Assembly (NCBI RefSeq): GCF_004355185.1
Contig: NZ_CP037922.1
Span: forward strand, 558,001 to 622,000
Reading direction: 5' to 3'
DNA: 64,000 bases
DNA from: Hymenobacter radiodurans
GTDB taxonomy: Bacteria; Bacteroidota; Bacteroidia; Cytophagales; Hymenobacteraceae
Part shown: positions 11,199 through 19,569 of the stretch, one piece after another
Layout of the letters: each line of letters begins with the position of its first letter
How positions within the stretch are numbered: position 1 is the stretch's first letter
Position numbers and translations under genes: made by a program
The notes under the pieces: model-generated
Seen by the model: the letters and a program-made list of their open reading frames with translations, nothing else
The model's database searches: none
Told to the model about the DNA's origin: nothing

Positions 11199-11498
11199 TT
11201 ACGCTTGGGGTAAGGTCAATACCTGACCTACTTCGATATGATCGGGGTTTGAACCGATGGTTGACTTGTTGGCGTCATAAATCTGATGCCACTTGGCGGC
11301 ATCACCGTAGTGCTTCTTCGCAATTTTAGAAAGTGAATCGCCGCTAACTACAGTGTATTGCGTGCCTTGGGCAGCAGTAGGAGCAGCGGGCTGGTTGGCG
11401 TTGCCAAAGAAGTCTGTATTAGCCTTCTGGTTGGGATTGGCAGCCGGCTGAGCAGGCTTTTCGTCGCCTTTATTGGTTAAGAAATCGAACATTCCCAT
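11199..11498 (-). CDS. Small LysM-domain protein
   Basis: 99 residues: a Gln/Asn/Ala/Pro-rich N-terminal half without signal peptide, then one LysM domain (about 48-98: YTVVSGDSLSKIAKKHYG ... IEVGQVLTLP). LysM binds N-acetylglucosamine polymers such as peptidoglycan. The short N-terminal GMFDFLTNKG followed by a low-complexity linker and LysM resembles the E. coli YgaU/Kbp type in layout but lacks a BON domain. Location is uncertain because no export signal is seen. It ends at a strong bidirectional hairpin, and its promoter region is shared with the divergent lipoprotein gene at 11722. Confidence 0.85.
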   Translation of the reverse strand: MGMFDFLTNKGDEKPAQPAANPNQKANTDFFGNANQPAAPTAAQGTQYTVVSGDSLSKIAKKHYGDAAKWHQIYDANKSTIGSNPDHIEVGQVLTLPQA

Positions 11499-11721
11499 AG
11501 TCGTGGTTGATTAAGGAGAAAGGAAGGCGCATGTGCTTGATAGCTATGCTGTCACGTCGTCTTACGCCCCTAGTGCAAATAAGTTGCAGCCGTCAAAAAA
11601 GCTCCACTGTTGCTAACTCTTTCCGGCGCGGCGCGTAAGAAGCGCAACATTGCTTTGCTGGAATATTGTACCAGATAAAGCCGCTCCTTTCCATTTTTAG
11701 TTAACCCTAAGGTCACTCCCT

Positions 11722-12135
11722 ATGAAAACCATTGCACTTCCTTTCCGCTACTTGGCCAGCCTCATTATGCTGTTGACGCTGTTCACGGCTGCTTGTAGCC
11801 AGAAAGACAAAGTTGGCGAAACCAACATGCTGTATGGCACGGAAAGCAAAGTCTGGAAAACGGACAAAGAAACCACTGCCAGCGGCGACAAGGTGGCCCA
11901 AACTGATGCTGATAAGGATACCGAACTACGTTTCTACGCCAACGGTAACTTTAACATGACGTCGCCCCAGCAATCGTTGCAAGGCAAGTACACCTTCGAC
12001 CAGCCCGGCAAAAAAATCACTCTTACCCCCGACGGTGGCACCACATCCATGACTTTCGACGTGGTGAACTTGACGGATGACAAAATCACGTTGCGCGGCG
12101 TAAACGGCGAGCAAATGATGCTTGAGTCTGAATAA
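11722..12135 (+). CDS. Small lipocalin-like lipoprotein
   Basis: 137 residues. The N-terminus has a hydrophobic signal ending in the lipobox TAAC, giving a lipid-anchored Cys near residue 25. The mature part is a predicted small beta-barrel/sandwich: ESKVWKTD..., ELRFYANGNFNMTS, GKYTFDQPGKKITLTPDGG, the pattern of lipocalin-like (DUF4923/lipocalin_5-type) lipoproteins that report a value against added terms. Function unknown. Divergent from the LysM gene; ends at a strong hairpin terminator shared with the convergent membrane-protein gene. Confidence 0.75.
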   Translation: MKTIALPFRYLASLIMLLTLFTAACSQKDKVGETNMLYGTESKVWKTDKETTASGDKVAQTDADKDTELRFYANGNFNMTSPQQSLQGKYTFDQPGKKITLTPDGGTTSMTFDVVNLTDDKITLRGVNGEQMMLESE

Positions 12136-12151
12136 TTGAATTCGCTTTATT

Positions 12152-12190
12152 ACAAAAAAGCCCCCAGCAATGCACTGGGGGCTTTTTTGT
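12152..12190. terminator. Bidirectional terminator
   Basis: 16-bp arms ACAAAAAAGCCCCCAG and complement around AATGCA-type loop; serves the lipoprotein gene (+) and the convergent UPF0104 gene (-), whose stop is 4 bases away. Confidence 0.9.
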
Positions 12191-12193
12191 GTT

Positions 12194-13273
12194 CTATGAG
12201 TTCATGATTTCCTTCACCCGGTTTCGGCCGAAAACCCGCGCTATCCAGCGGGGCAGGAAAATGGCCCCCAGCACCAGATAGAGATAATAGGTAACAATAC
12301 GATACAGCAGGACCACAAAATTGGTCATCGTAGGTGTACCGATAAACTTGCCGAAAAAAGTAGGGAAAGCACCTTCCGCAATACCTGCTCCGCCCGGTGT
12401 AATGGCTACCAGCAGCACCACCTTATAGATGAGGTTGCGGCTGAAAATCAGCCCAAATTCTCCCCAGCTTAAGTCAACAAAGGCGGCAATAATACAGCCG
12501 ATTACCAAGTAGCGAGCCGTCCAGACGAAGGCAGTGGAAAGGGCTGCTTCTACCCAGTACCGGATGGCGTTGCCGCGGAGCTGCGCTGAGGCCCATACCA
12601 TCTCGTTGCCATGTTGATACGCTTTGGCCCGCCAGCGCCGCAAGCCTTTCAGGGAGAATAAACGTACCAATAACCGTTTCACTGACTGCGGATTAATGAA
12701 AAGTGCATACAGCATGACCGCCGAGTACAGCGTAACCAGCAGATAGCTAAGTACAAAGGCTATTTGCAGCGTAGTTACAAATCCTCCTTGAAGCGCCTCG
12801 TGTGGGTACAAAGCATCGCCTGCTAGCCACACTACTAGCGGCACCGTTACAACATAATACACGTTGTCGAGCAGCGCCGTAACCATTACGTACGCAAGCG
12901 ATTTGCCCAGCGAAATACCTTCTTTGTTCAGCAGAAACGGCGCTACGGAAGTGCCTCCTACGGCAGAGGGGAGCACGCAAGAGGCAAATTCCCAGATCAT
13001 AATCACATCTAGGCTCTGGCGCCAACTTAGTACCTTCTCCGAGATATGCCGAATGCGGTAAATGTAGCCCCAGTCGCGGGCCACCAGCACGGCCACCATC
13101 ACCAATAGCCAGTGTAGCTTGGCATTCGCTAAGGGCGCCAAATCGCCAGGCTGGTAACTGCGCCAGAACATGAAGCCCACGACGCTCAAGCCAATAAGGA
13201 CCGGCAGAACGATGCGAGAAGGCTTTAGCTTATCAAGAAGTTGCTTTTCCTGACTGTCCTGGGTGAGCGGCAT
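12194..13273 (-). CDS. UPF0104/LPG-synthase transmembrane-domain protein
   Basis: Integral membrane protein of about 359 residues if started at ATG 13273 (MPLTQDSQEK); a longer frame reaches 13408 but would add non-typical sequence, and the divergent dxs promoter lies just beyond. Eight or so membrane segments and family blocks such as CVLPSAVGGTSVAPFLL and ITPGGAGIAEGAFP match the flippase-like transmembrane domain of lysylphosphatidylglycerol synthases (LPG_synthase_TM). The synthetase catalytic domain is absent, so it is a stand-alone membrane part. In Bacteroidota such genes are common next to isoprenoid genes; substrate unknown. Confidence 0.8.
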   Translation of the reverse strand: MPLTQDSQEKQLLDKLKPSRIVLPVLIGLSVVGFMFWRSYQPGDLAPLANAKLHWLLVMVAVLVARDWGYIYRIRHISEKVLSWRQSLDVIMIWEFASCVLPSAVGGTSVAPFLLNKEGISLGKSLAYVMVTALLDNVYYVVTVPLVVWLAGDALYPHEALQGGFVTTLQIAFVLSYLLVTLYSAVMLYALFINPQSVKRLLVRLFSLKGLRRWRAKAYQHGNEMVWASAQLRGNAIRYWVEAALSTAFVWTARYLVIGCIIAAFVDLSWGEFGLIFSRNLIYKVVLLVAITPGGAGIAEGAFPTFFGKFIGTPTMTNFVVLLYRIVTYYLYLVLGAIFLPRWIARVFGRNRVKEIMNS

Positions 13274-13441
13274 GGGCAAAAGACGGGTGGTGGGGTAAAA
13301 GTAGGCAATAATGAGAGTGACCCCTACCAAATACGAGTTAAGTATTGCCTCGAACGATGGGAACTCGTCTATGTCGGAATAGGTGGAAGCCAGGGGACCT
13401 TCTTGCAACCTATATCAACAACCGACCCTAACGAAAAGTCG

Positions 13442-13449
13442 TACCTTTG
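13442..13449 (+). promoter_or_regulatory. Bacteroidota -7 promoter element (TACCTTTG) before dxs
   Basis: Perfect TAnnTTTG about 93 bases upstream of the dxs ATG, predicting a leader of roughly 85 bases. A matching TTG at the -33 position is not obvious. Confidence 0.45.
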
Positions 13450-13541
13450 TCTGATAACTTCGGCAGGAAACGTGGACGGTTCCAACCTTTTATATTGCTA
13501 GTAGGTTATTGCGCTATATTTTACTTCTTCCCCTCCAAAAA

Positions 13542-15482
13542 ATGATTGTTGAACCCGGTGAACTGCTGGCGGCCATTGACTCGCCTGATGACCTTAAGAA
13601 GCTCAGCGAGGACCAACTAGTCCAAGTAAGCCAGGAACTGCGCCAGTTCATTATTGACTCGGTTTCGATCTATGGGGGGCATTTTGGTGCCTCGTTGGGC
13701 GTTGTTGAGCTAACAGTAGCTCTGCATTACGTCTTCAATACCCCCTACGACCAGCTAGTGTGGGATGTGGGCCACCAGGCATACGGCCACAAAATTTTGA
13801 CTGGCCGGCGGAATCAGTTCCCTACCAATCGTCGCTACGGCGGCATGTCGGGTTTCCCTAAGCGGAAGGAAAGCGAGTATGATGCTTTTGGCGTAGGCCA
13901 TAGCAGCACCAGCATCGGTGCTGCTTTGGGTATGGCAGTGGCTTCTGAATACAAGAATGAAAAGGATCGTCAGCACATTGCCGTCATCGGTGATGGTGCT
14001 ATGACGGCCGGTATGGCGTTTGAAGCCCTCAATCATGCCGGCGTAGCCAAGTCCAACCTGTTGGTTATTCTTAATGATAACTGCATGAGCATCGACCCTA
14101 ATGTGGGCGCGCTCAAAGAGTATCTGACCGATATCACCACTTCCCGCACATATAACAAAGTACGCGACGAACTTTGGAACGTGCTTGGTAAGCTCAGCAA
14201 GTTTGGTCCCAATCCTCAACAAATTGCCCGCAAAGTAGAGCAGGCTATGAAGGCAACGCTGCTTAAGCAAAGTAATTTGTTTGAGGCGCTTAACTTCCGC
14301 TACTTTGGCCCCGTCGATGGTCATGATGTGCAGCATTTGACCACTATTCTGCGCGACCTGAAAAGCATTCCAGGTCCCAAAATTCTGCATTGTGTAACGG
14401 TTAAAGGTAAAGGCTACGCACTGGCTGAAAAAGACCAGACGCTGTGGCATGCTCCCGGCCTGTTTGATAAAATCACGGGTGAAATTCATAAGAAAACCTA
14501 CGATACCCCTCAGCCGCCCAAATACCAGGATGTATTCGGCCACACTATCGTAGAGTTGGCTGAGCAGAATGATAAAGTGATGGGCGTAACGCCCGCCATG
14601 CCTTCTGGCTGCTCTCTGAATATTATGATGAAGGCCATGCCTGACCGTGCCTTCGACGTAGGTATAGCTGAGCAGCACGCCGTCACATTTTCTGCGGGCC
14701 TCGCCACACAGGGGTTGGTACCCTTCTGTAATATCTACTCGTCTTTCATGCAGCGGGCCTACGATCAGGTAGTACACGACGTGGCTTTGCAGAATCTAAA
14801 CGTGGTGTTTTGCCTCGACCGCGCTGGCTTTGCTGGTGCTGATGGCCCTACGCACCACGGGTGCTACGATATTGCTTATATGCGTTGCGTTCCTAACATG
14901 GTAGTTTCAGCACCCATGAACGAGCAGGAGCTGCGGAACCTGATGTATACCGCCCAGCAACCTGATATGGGGCCCTTTAGCATTCGCTACCCTCGGGGTG
15001 AGGGTGTGATGCCTAATTGGCGTACACCATTCAAGAAGATCACCGTTGGGACAGGTCGTGTAGTGCGCGAAGGACAGGGAGTTGCTATTCTCAGCTTCGG
15101 CCACATCGGCAACTACGCAGTGAAAGCCACTACCGCTCTGGCCGCTGAGGGCATCTCCGCTGGCCACTATGATATGCGCTTTGCTAAACCATTAGACGAA
15201 GAAATGCTTGCCGACATATTCAGCCGCTACCAAGCTATTGTGACGGTAGAGGATGGCTGTCTGCAAGGTGGCTTCGGGGCTGCTGTACTAGAGTTTATGG
15301 CTGATCATGGTCACAGTGTTCCCGTGAAGCGCCTTGGTATTCCTGACCGCGTGGTAGAACATGGGTCGCAGGACGAGTTGTATAAAGAGTGCGGATTCGA
15401 CGCGGTGGGTATCGCTGATGCTGTGCGGGAGTTAACTAGTAAGGCAATGGCTAAAGCTTCTGCTGAACGATTAGCTGTTTAA
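13542..15482 (+). CDS. dxs: 1-deoxy-D-xylulose-5-phosphate synthase
   Basis: Thiamine-diphosphate enzyme condensing pyruvate and glyceraldehyde-3-phosphate, the first step of the MEP isoprenoid pathway. Domains in order: TPP-binding domain with GDGAMTAGMAFEALNHAG and the closing LNDN; pyrimidine-binding domain with the catalytic Glu in GIAEQHAVTFSAG and DRAGFAGADGPTHHG; C-terminal transketolase domain (VTVEDGCLQGGFG). At 646 residues it has family length. The ATG at 13542 is preferred to the upstream TTG at 13509, since the family begins near this point. A strong hairpin follows the stop. Confidence 0.97.
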   Translation: MIVEPGELLAAIDSPDDLKKLSEDQLVQVSQELRQFIIDSVSIYGGHFGASLGVVELTVALHYVFNTPYDQLVWDVGHQAYGHKILTGRRNQFPTNRRYGGMSGFPKRKESEYDAFGVGHSSTSIGAALGMAVASEYKNEKDRQHIAVIGDGAMTAGMAFEALNHAGVAKSNLLVILNDNCMSIDPNVGALKEYLTDITTSRTYNKVRDELWNVLGKLSKFGPNPQQIARKVEQAMKATLLKQSNLFEALNFRYFGPVDGHDVQHLTTILRDLKSIPGPKILHCVTVKGKGYALAEKDQTLWHAPGLFDKITGEIHKKTYDTPQPPKYQDVFGHTIVELAEQNDKVMGVTPAMPSGCSLNIMMKAMPDRAFDVGIAEQHAVTFSAGLATQGLVPFCNIYSSFMQRAYDQVVHDVALQNLNVVFCLDRAGFAGADGPTHHGCYDIAYMRCVPNMVVSAPMNEQELRNLMYTAQQPDMGPFSIRYPRGEGVMPNWRTPFKKITVGTGRVVREGQGVAILSFGHIGNYAVKATTALAAEGISAGHYDMRFAKPLDEEMLADIFSRYQAIVTVEDGCLQGGFGAAVLEFMADHGHSVPVKRLGIPDRVVEHGSQDELYKECGFDAVGIADAVRELTSKAMAKASAERLAV

Positions 15483-15516
15483 ATTAAGAATAGCAGAGAA
15501 GTCCCAATTTTTGATA

Positions 15517-15570
15517 AAAGGACGCCATAGAGGCAGTAGCATGCTAGCTGCTGCCTCTATGGCGTCCTTT
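15517..15570 (+). terminator. dxs terminator
   Basis: 24-bp arms with one mismatch (AAAGGACGCCATAGAGGCAG and complement) with a 6-base loop, starting 34 bases after the dxs stop. The T-tract is short (CCTTTG), so it may also be a repeat element. Confidence 0.65.
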
Positions 15571-15924
15571 GTTGGTATTAGGTATATTATACTTATTCCA
15601 TTCGTCAAAGTAGTATATTATTTTTTGTTTTATATATTAATAATTTCTAATATATTTGATTTTATTGCACATAAACAACTTATAGTGAGTGATATACTAT
15701 TGTTGCATATACGGTGAACCAAGATGTTTTGCAAAAGGTCGCAATCAAGCTATGTTAACAATACAACCTTTGAATTATAATAAAATAATACATAGTAGTA
15801 TATTGTTTTTATCCCTATTAATTATAAATTTGCCAAGGTGAAATATTGTTTGGTTTGCTGCCCTACGGTTCTTCACTTTTTAATTTCCTTTATTCTGTTC
15901 TCTCTTACCTAACCCTTTTGCATT
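15571..15924. other. AT-rich intergenic stretch
   Basis: About 350 bases with much lower GC than the rest, long A/T runs and no convincing gene. It holds two copies of AGTAGTATATT (15609-15619 and 15794-15804), each followed by T-rich sequence. It may contain the promoter of the T9SS protein gene that follows; an H-NS-like silenced or recently acquired segment is possible. Confidence 0.5.
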
Positions 15925-17232
15925 TTGAAACATTATCTACTCCTCTTTCTCAGCTTGTTATTGACTGCCTTTGCCAGTGGTAACAGTTTTGCTCAATGTA
16001 CTTACACTAGCCTTGCTGATGGAAACTTCTTTCTGCAAGACGGCACAACTTTCAATGCAGCCCTTTTTTCCCGAACTGGGAACTGCAACGCACAAGATAA
16101 TATCAGCAACAGTATAATTTTAATCAATCATAATATAACTCTTAACGGTAATCTTTCTATCACCGGTGCTATCACAATTGCTACTACGGGATCATTGAGA
16201 CAGGATAATACCAGCAGAATATTGACAATTAGGGGAAATGGAAATGGCAGCGATATTAAGCTTACTTTGTTAGCCCCTGCTGCGCCACTCCGTACATCAC
16301 CCCAACTTACCGTGGGAGTATTAGACTTAAGAGCTGCGACAGTTAATGTCGGCGTAAATTCAACATTGCGCGTAAACTGTACCTTATATACTGGAAATCA
16401 GGTAACTATCAATTTGGGAAATAACTCTCTACTTAATGTGCTTGGTGACATTGATGTAGCGACTGGCAACCCTGGTATTGTGGGGCCAGTATCTGGCACT
16501 CCTGCTGGTCTACGGGTGGCAGGCAAACTCAAAAACAATAATGGTGGAGCATCTTCTCTCTTTAGCACTACGGATAATATAACTACCTGTGTTCAACGGG
16601 TAACAGTGCCATGCTCAACTTCCAGCGCACCCGACCAAACACCGCAGGATGATGCTGCAATTTCTAATGATCCATCATGTATCTCAGTACTTCCAGTCAC
16701 GCTTACTCGCTTTGTAGGGCAGTGGGCGGCGGGTGGCGCTGCTGTGAATTTGAAATGGACGACGGCCACGGAAATTGATAACGATTTCTTCTCGGTAGAG
16801 CGCTCGGCTGATGGTATTACATTTGAGAAAATAGATCAGGTGAAGGGTGCAGGCAATTCTTCTATGCTTCGAAATTATGCTTATACCGATGCAAGTCCTT
16901 TAATGGCCTCCTCTTATTATCGTCTCCGGCAGGTAGACTACGATGGCAAAGCCACTTATTCACCTATCATTTCCCTTGGTACTCCTCAGCGCTCAACTGA
17001 TTGGCTGGTCACTACTTCTTCACCTCGCCGCTTTATCATCCAGAGTCAGTTGGACGCAAATAGCCGCTTTTCTGTGCTGGATGTGACTGGTAAGCCTATG
17101 TTTTCGCAGGCTATTTCCTCAGACAATGCCAATGTTGTAATTCCTTCCCTACCGACTGGCGTTTACCTTTTCCGTCTCACAACGCAACAAGGGCGGTTCA
17201 CAATTCGGCAGGTAGTTACTGCTGGTAACTAA
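15925..17232 (+). CDS. Secreted protein with T9SS type A sorting domain
   Basis: 435 residues starting at TTG 15925, chosen because a signal peptide follows at once (KHYLLLFLSLLLTAFASGNSFAQ). Residues ~60-200 show short repeating strands (ITLNGNLSITGAITIATTGSL, VNVGVNSTLRVN) suggesting a beta-helix. Residues ~255-345 (LTRFVGQW ... NLKWTTATEIDNDFFSVERSADG) form the Ig-like region commonly preceding T9SS tails; the last ~75 residues (VLDVTGKPMF, GVYLFRL) are a type A C-terminal sorting domain, so it is secreted or surface-attached by type IX secretion. Codon use is more AT-rich than its neighbours. Biological role unknown. Confidence 0.8.
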   Translation: MKHYLLLFLSLLLTAFASGNSFAQCTYTSLADGNFFLQDGTTFNAALFSRTGNCNAQDNISNSIILINHNITLNGNLSITGAITIATTGSLRQDNTSRILTIRGNGNGSDIKLTLLAPAAPLRTSPQLTVGVLDLRAATVNVGVNSTLRVNCTLYTGNQVTINLGNNSLLNVLGDIDVATGNPGIVGPVSGTPAGLRVAGKLKNNNGGASSLFSTTDNITTCVQRVTVPCSTSSAPDQTPQDDAAISNDPSCISVLPVTLTRFVGQWAAGGAAVNLKWTTATEIDNDFFSVERSADGITFEKIDQVKGAGNSSMLRNYAYTDASPLMASSYYRLRQVDYDGKATYSPIISLGTPQRSTDWLVTTSSPRRFIIQSQLDANSRFSVLDVTGKPMFSQAISSDNANVVIPSLPTGVYLFRLTTQQGRFTIRQVVTAGN

Positions 17233-17281
17233 TAGGATAGCCAATTTCGTAAATAGCTGCCTCTGGTAAGCTTTATAGCGA

Positions 17282-17351
17282 AACAATGAAATACCAGCAA
17301 AAAGGCCAGGACCGTATACGGTCCTGGCCTTTTTGCTGGTATTTCATTGTT
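17282..17351. terminator. Perfect 35-bp palindrome, bidirectional terminator
   Basis: Seventy bases forming an uninterrupted perfect inverted repeat (arm begins AACAATGAAATACCAGCAAA; centre CGTATACG), with A/T runs that give U-tracts on both strands. Located between the T9SS gene and the hydrolase gene, both on +. Unusually long for a plain terminator. Confidence 0.75.
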
Positions 17352-17397
17352 CATCAACTTGATAGTCTTTTACGTCTCATTTAATTGATCAGTAACT

Positions 17398-18168
17398 ATG
17401 AATACGTCAGATAAAAAGCTCGTTCTTATCTACCTACACGGTTTTGCCGAAAACCATACCATCTGGACTGAATTCATTCAAAATTGCCCCCCAGAATACA
17501 AAGTAATTACCCCTGACTTCCCCGGCTACGGTACCGCCGATTCGTCTCGGACTACTGACTACTCCATGGAGGCGCTGGCGGAGTTTGTGAAAGGTGAACT
17601 GGATGAAGCTGATGCACAACGAGCCATTTTAATTGGGCACTCGATGGGTGGGTACGTGGCGCTGGCGTTTGCCGAGAAGTACCCAGCGCGGGTCGCGGGC
17701 CTATGTCTGTTTCATTCCTCCGCGCAGGCCGATACGGACGAAAAAAAGGCTAACCGCGACAAAAATATCAGTTTTGTAGAGCGCCACGGCGTAGTCAAAT
17801 TTATGGAAACATTCATCCGGCCGCTCTTTGCCGATGCCAATGAGGAAACGATGATGCCCTACCGGCGCCAGCTGGAAGAAATAGGTGCTGCCACCTCACA
17901 GGCTAGTATAATTGGGGGTATGCGAGCCATACGCGACCGACCCGACCGTACGGAGGTGTTGCGCAAAGCCACATTTCCAGTGCTATTTATAGTTGGTAAG
18001 GAAGATGCGGCCGTGCCGTTAGCTACGTCTTTGGAGCAGGTAGCACTGCCGCCTGAGAGTACAGCCCTATTTCTAGAGCGAGTAGGTCACGTTGGGTTCT
18101 TTGAGCGGCCACAATCGACCCGACGGGCAGTGCTAGACTTCGTAGGGGGCATTTTTGGAACGTATTAG
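17398..18168 (+). CDS. Alpha/beta-fold hydrolase
   Basis: 256 residues. Catalytic set visible: oxyanion HG in IYLHGFAEN, nucleophile elbow GHSMGGYVAL (Ser near residue 83), acid Asp in VGKEDAAVPL, and His in VGHVGFFERP. No signal peptide, so cytoplasmic. It resembles small esterase/MenH-like hydrolases; the substrate cannot be deduced. It stands alone between a long palindrome and the convergent asd gene. Confidence 0.88.
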   Translation: MNTSDKKLVLIYLHGFAENHTIWTEFIQNCPPEYKVITPDFPGYGTADSSRTTDYSMEALAEFVKGELDEADAQRAILIGHSMGGYVALAFAEKYPARVAGLCLFHSSAQADTDEKKANRDKNISFVERHGVVKFMETFIRPLFADANEETMMPYRRQLEEIGAATSQASIIGGMRAIRDRPDRTEVLRKATFPVLFIVGKEDAAVPLATSLEQVALPPESTALFLERVGHVGFFERPQSTRRAVLDFVGGIFGTY

Positions 18169-18374
18169 GATCAATCAGCAAACTAGCAGGGCTTTTTTCT
18201 AGGCAAAGAAATGCCTATTAATCAGGTATCATTTTATCACGCAGGCTACTTGGTGCTTCCTCTAGCCACATGATGTGCAAATTAGCTTTGTCGGTAGGGT
18301 TGTAGCCTTGTGTACTAGGGACTAGTACGCCTTGCATATCTTTTCAGAAATGCGGCACATAGCATAAAAAAGCA

Positions 18375-19373
18375 TTAACTGCTTAATAATCCCATTTTCA
18401 TCATTGCCTCCGCAATCTGGACCGCATTGGTAGCAGCGCCTTTACGCAGGTTATCTGCTACCACCCACATATTAAGCGTGCGCGGCTGCGACTCATCGCG
18501 GCGCAGGCGGCCAACTAGTACGGCATCCTTACCATGAGCGTCTTTTGGCATTGGATATTGGTTTTGAGCTACGTCGTCAACCACTTCCACGCCATCTGTT
18601 TCGCGCAGGATGCGATACACGTCGGAAAGGTCAAATTCCCGCTCAAACTCTACGTTTACTGCCTCTGAGTGGCCACCCATCACCGGAATGCGTACGGCAG
18701 TAGCGGTTACCTGAATAGTATCGTCGCCGAGAATCTTCTTGGTTTCGCGTACCATTTTCATCTCCTCTTTGGTGTAGCCGTTGTCCTCAAACACATCGAT
18801 GTGAGGTAGCACATTCAGATCGATGGGGTGGGGGTAGGCAGGATTGGAAGCGGCCTGGCCGGCGCGCTCTTCCATGAGCTGATCCACGGCTTTTTTGCCG
18901 GTGCCGGTTACGCTTTGGTAGGTGCTTACCACAATGCGCTTGATCTGGAAAGCTTCGTGCAATTGGTGCAGAGCCAACACCATCTGAATAGTAGAGCAGT
19001 TGGGATTAGCGATAATTTTATCGGCTGAAGTAAGCTCTTTGGCGTTAATTTCGGGGACGACCAACTTCTTGGTAAGGTCCATGCGCCAGGCGGAAGAGTT
19101 GTCAATAACGACAGTGCCCACTTCGGCAAAGCGTGGAGCTTGCTCCTTGGAAACGCCACCGCCAGCCGAAAAAATAGCCACTGCGGGACGGGCGGCAATG
19201 GCCGCATCCATACTCACTACCTTATATCTTTTGCCCTGAAACTCGATCTCCTGGCCTACCGACTTTTCGGAAGCTACGGGGAGTAACTCAGTGACGGGGA
19301 AGTTGCGCTCGGCCAGCACTTTCAACATTTCGCCTCCGACTAAGCCGGTGGCACCAACTACGGCGATTTTCAT
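18375..19373 (-). CDS. asd: Aspartate-semialdehyde dehydrogenase
   Basis: NADPH-dependent reduction of aspartyl phosphate to aspartate semialdehyde, the branch-point step for Lys/DAP, Thr and Met (supplying homoserine for MetX in this window). N-terminal GATGLVGGEMLKVL dinucleotide-binding loop; catalytic Cys in NPNCSTIQM; the SVTGTGKKA segment; the catalytic His in GGHSEAVNVE. At 332 residues it has family length. Start ATG at 19373 directly precedes the Rossmann strand. Single gene, convergent with the hydrolase. Confidence 0.96.
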   Translation of the reverse strand: MKIAVVGATGLVGGEMLKVLAERNFPVTELLPVASEKSVGQEIEFQGKRYKVVSMDAAIAARPAVAIFSAGGGVSKEQAPRFAEVGTVVIDNSSAWRMDLTKKLVVPEINAKELTSADKIIANPNCSTIQMVLALHQLHEAFQIKRIVVSTYQSVTGTGKKAVDQLMEERAGQAASNPAYPHPIDLNVLPHIDVFEDNGYTKEEMKMVRETKKILGDDTIQVTATAVRIPVMGGHSEAVNVEFEREFDLSDVYRILRETDGVEVVDDVAQNQYPMPKDAHGKDAVLVGRLRRDESQPRTLNMWVVADNLRKGAATNAVQIAEAMMKMGLLSS

Positions 19374-19569
19374 AAAAAATGGGTTTCTACATCTTGGCCG
19401 TACCTACGGCTTTTACACAAATATAAGCCCTTGGCAATTTGGACATCACGGTATCTTTCTTGCATAGGCGCCGCGCACCACAGGGCAAACTATAGACGGC
19501 TTATCAGACCATTGCCTAACCAGCGCCCCACTTATTTATTAGGCACCTATACCGCCGACCATAGTAAGC

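Noticed and set aside
13755..14777. 340-codon open frame opposite dxs
   Set aside because: Shadow of dxs on the other strand; dxs has all family motifs in its own frame.
15511..15717. Open frame of 68 codons after dxs
   Set aside because: It runs through the terminator stem and then AT-rich hydrophobic-looking noise, with no start context or family resemblance.
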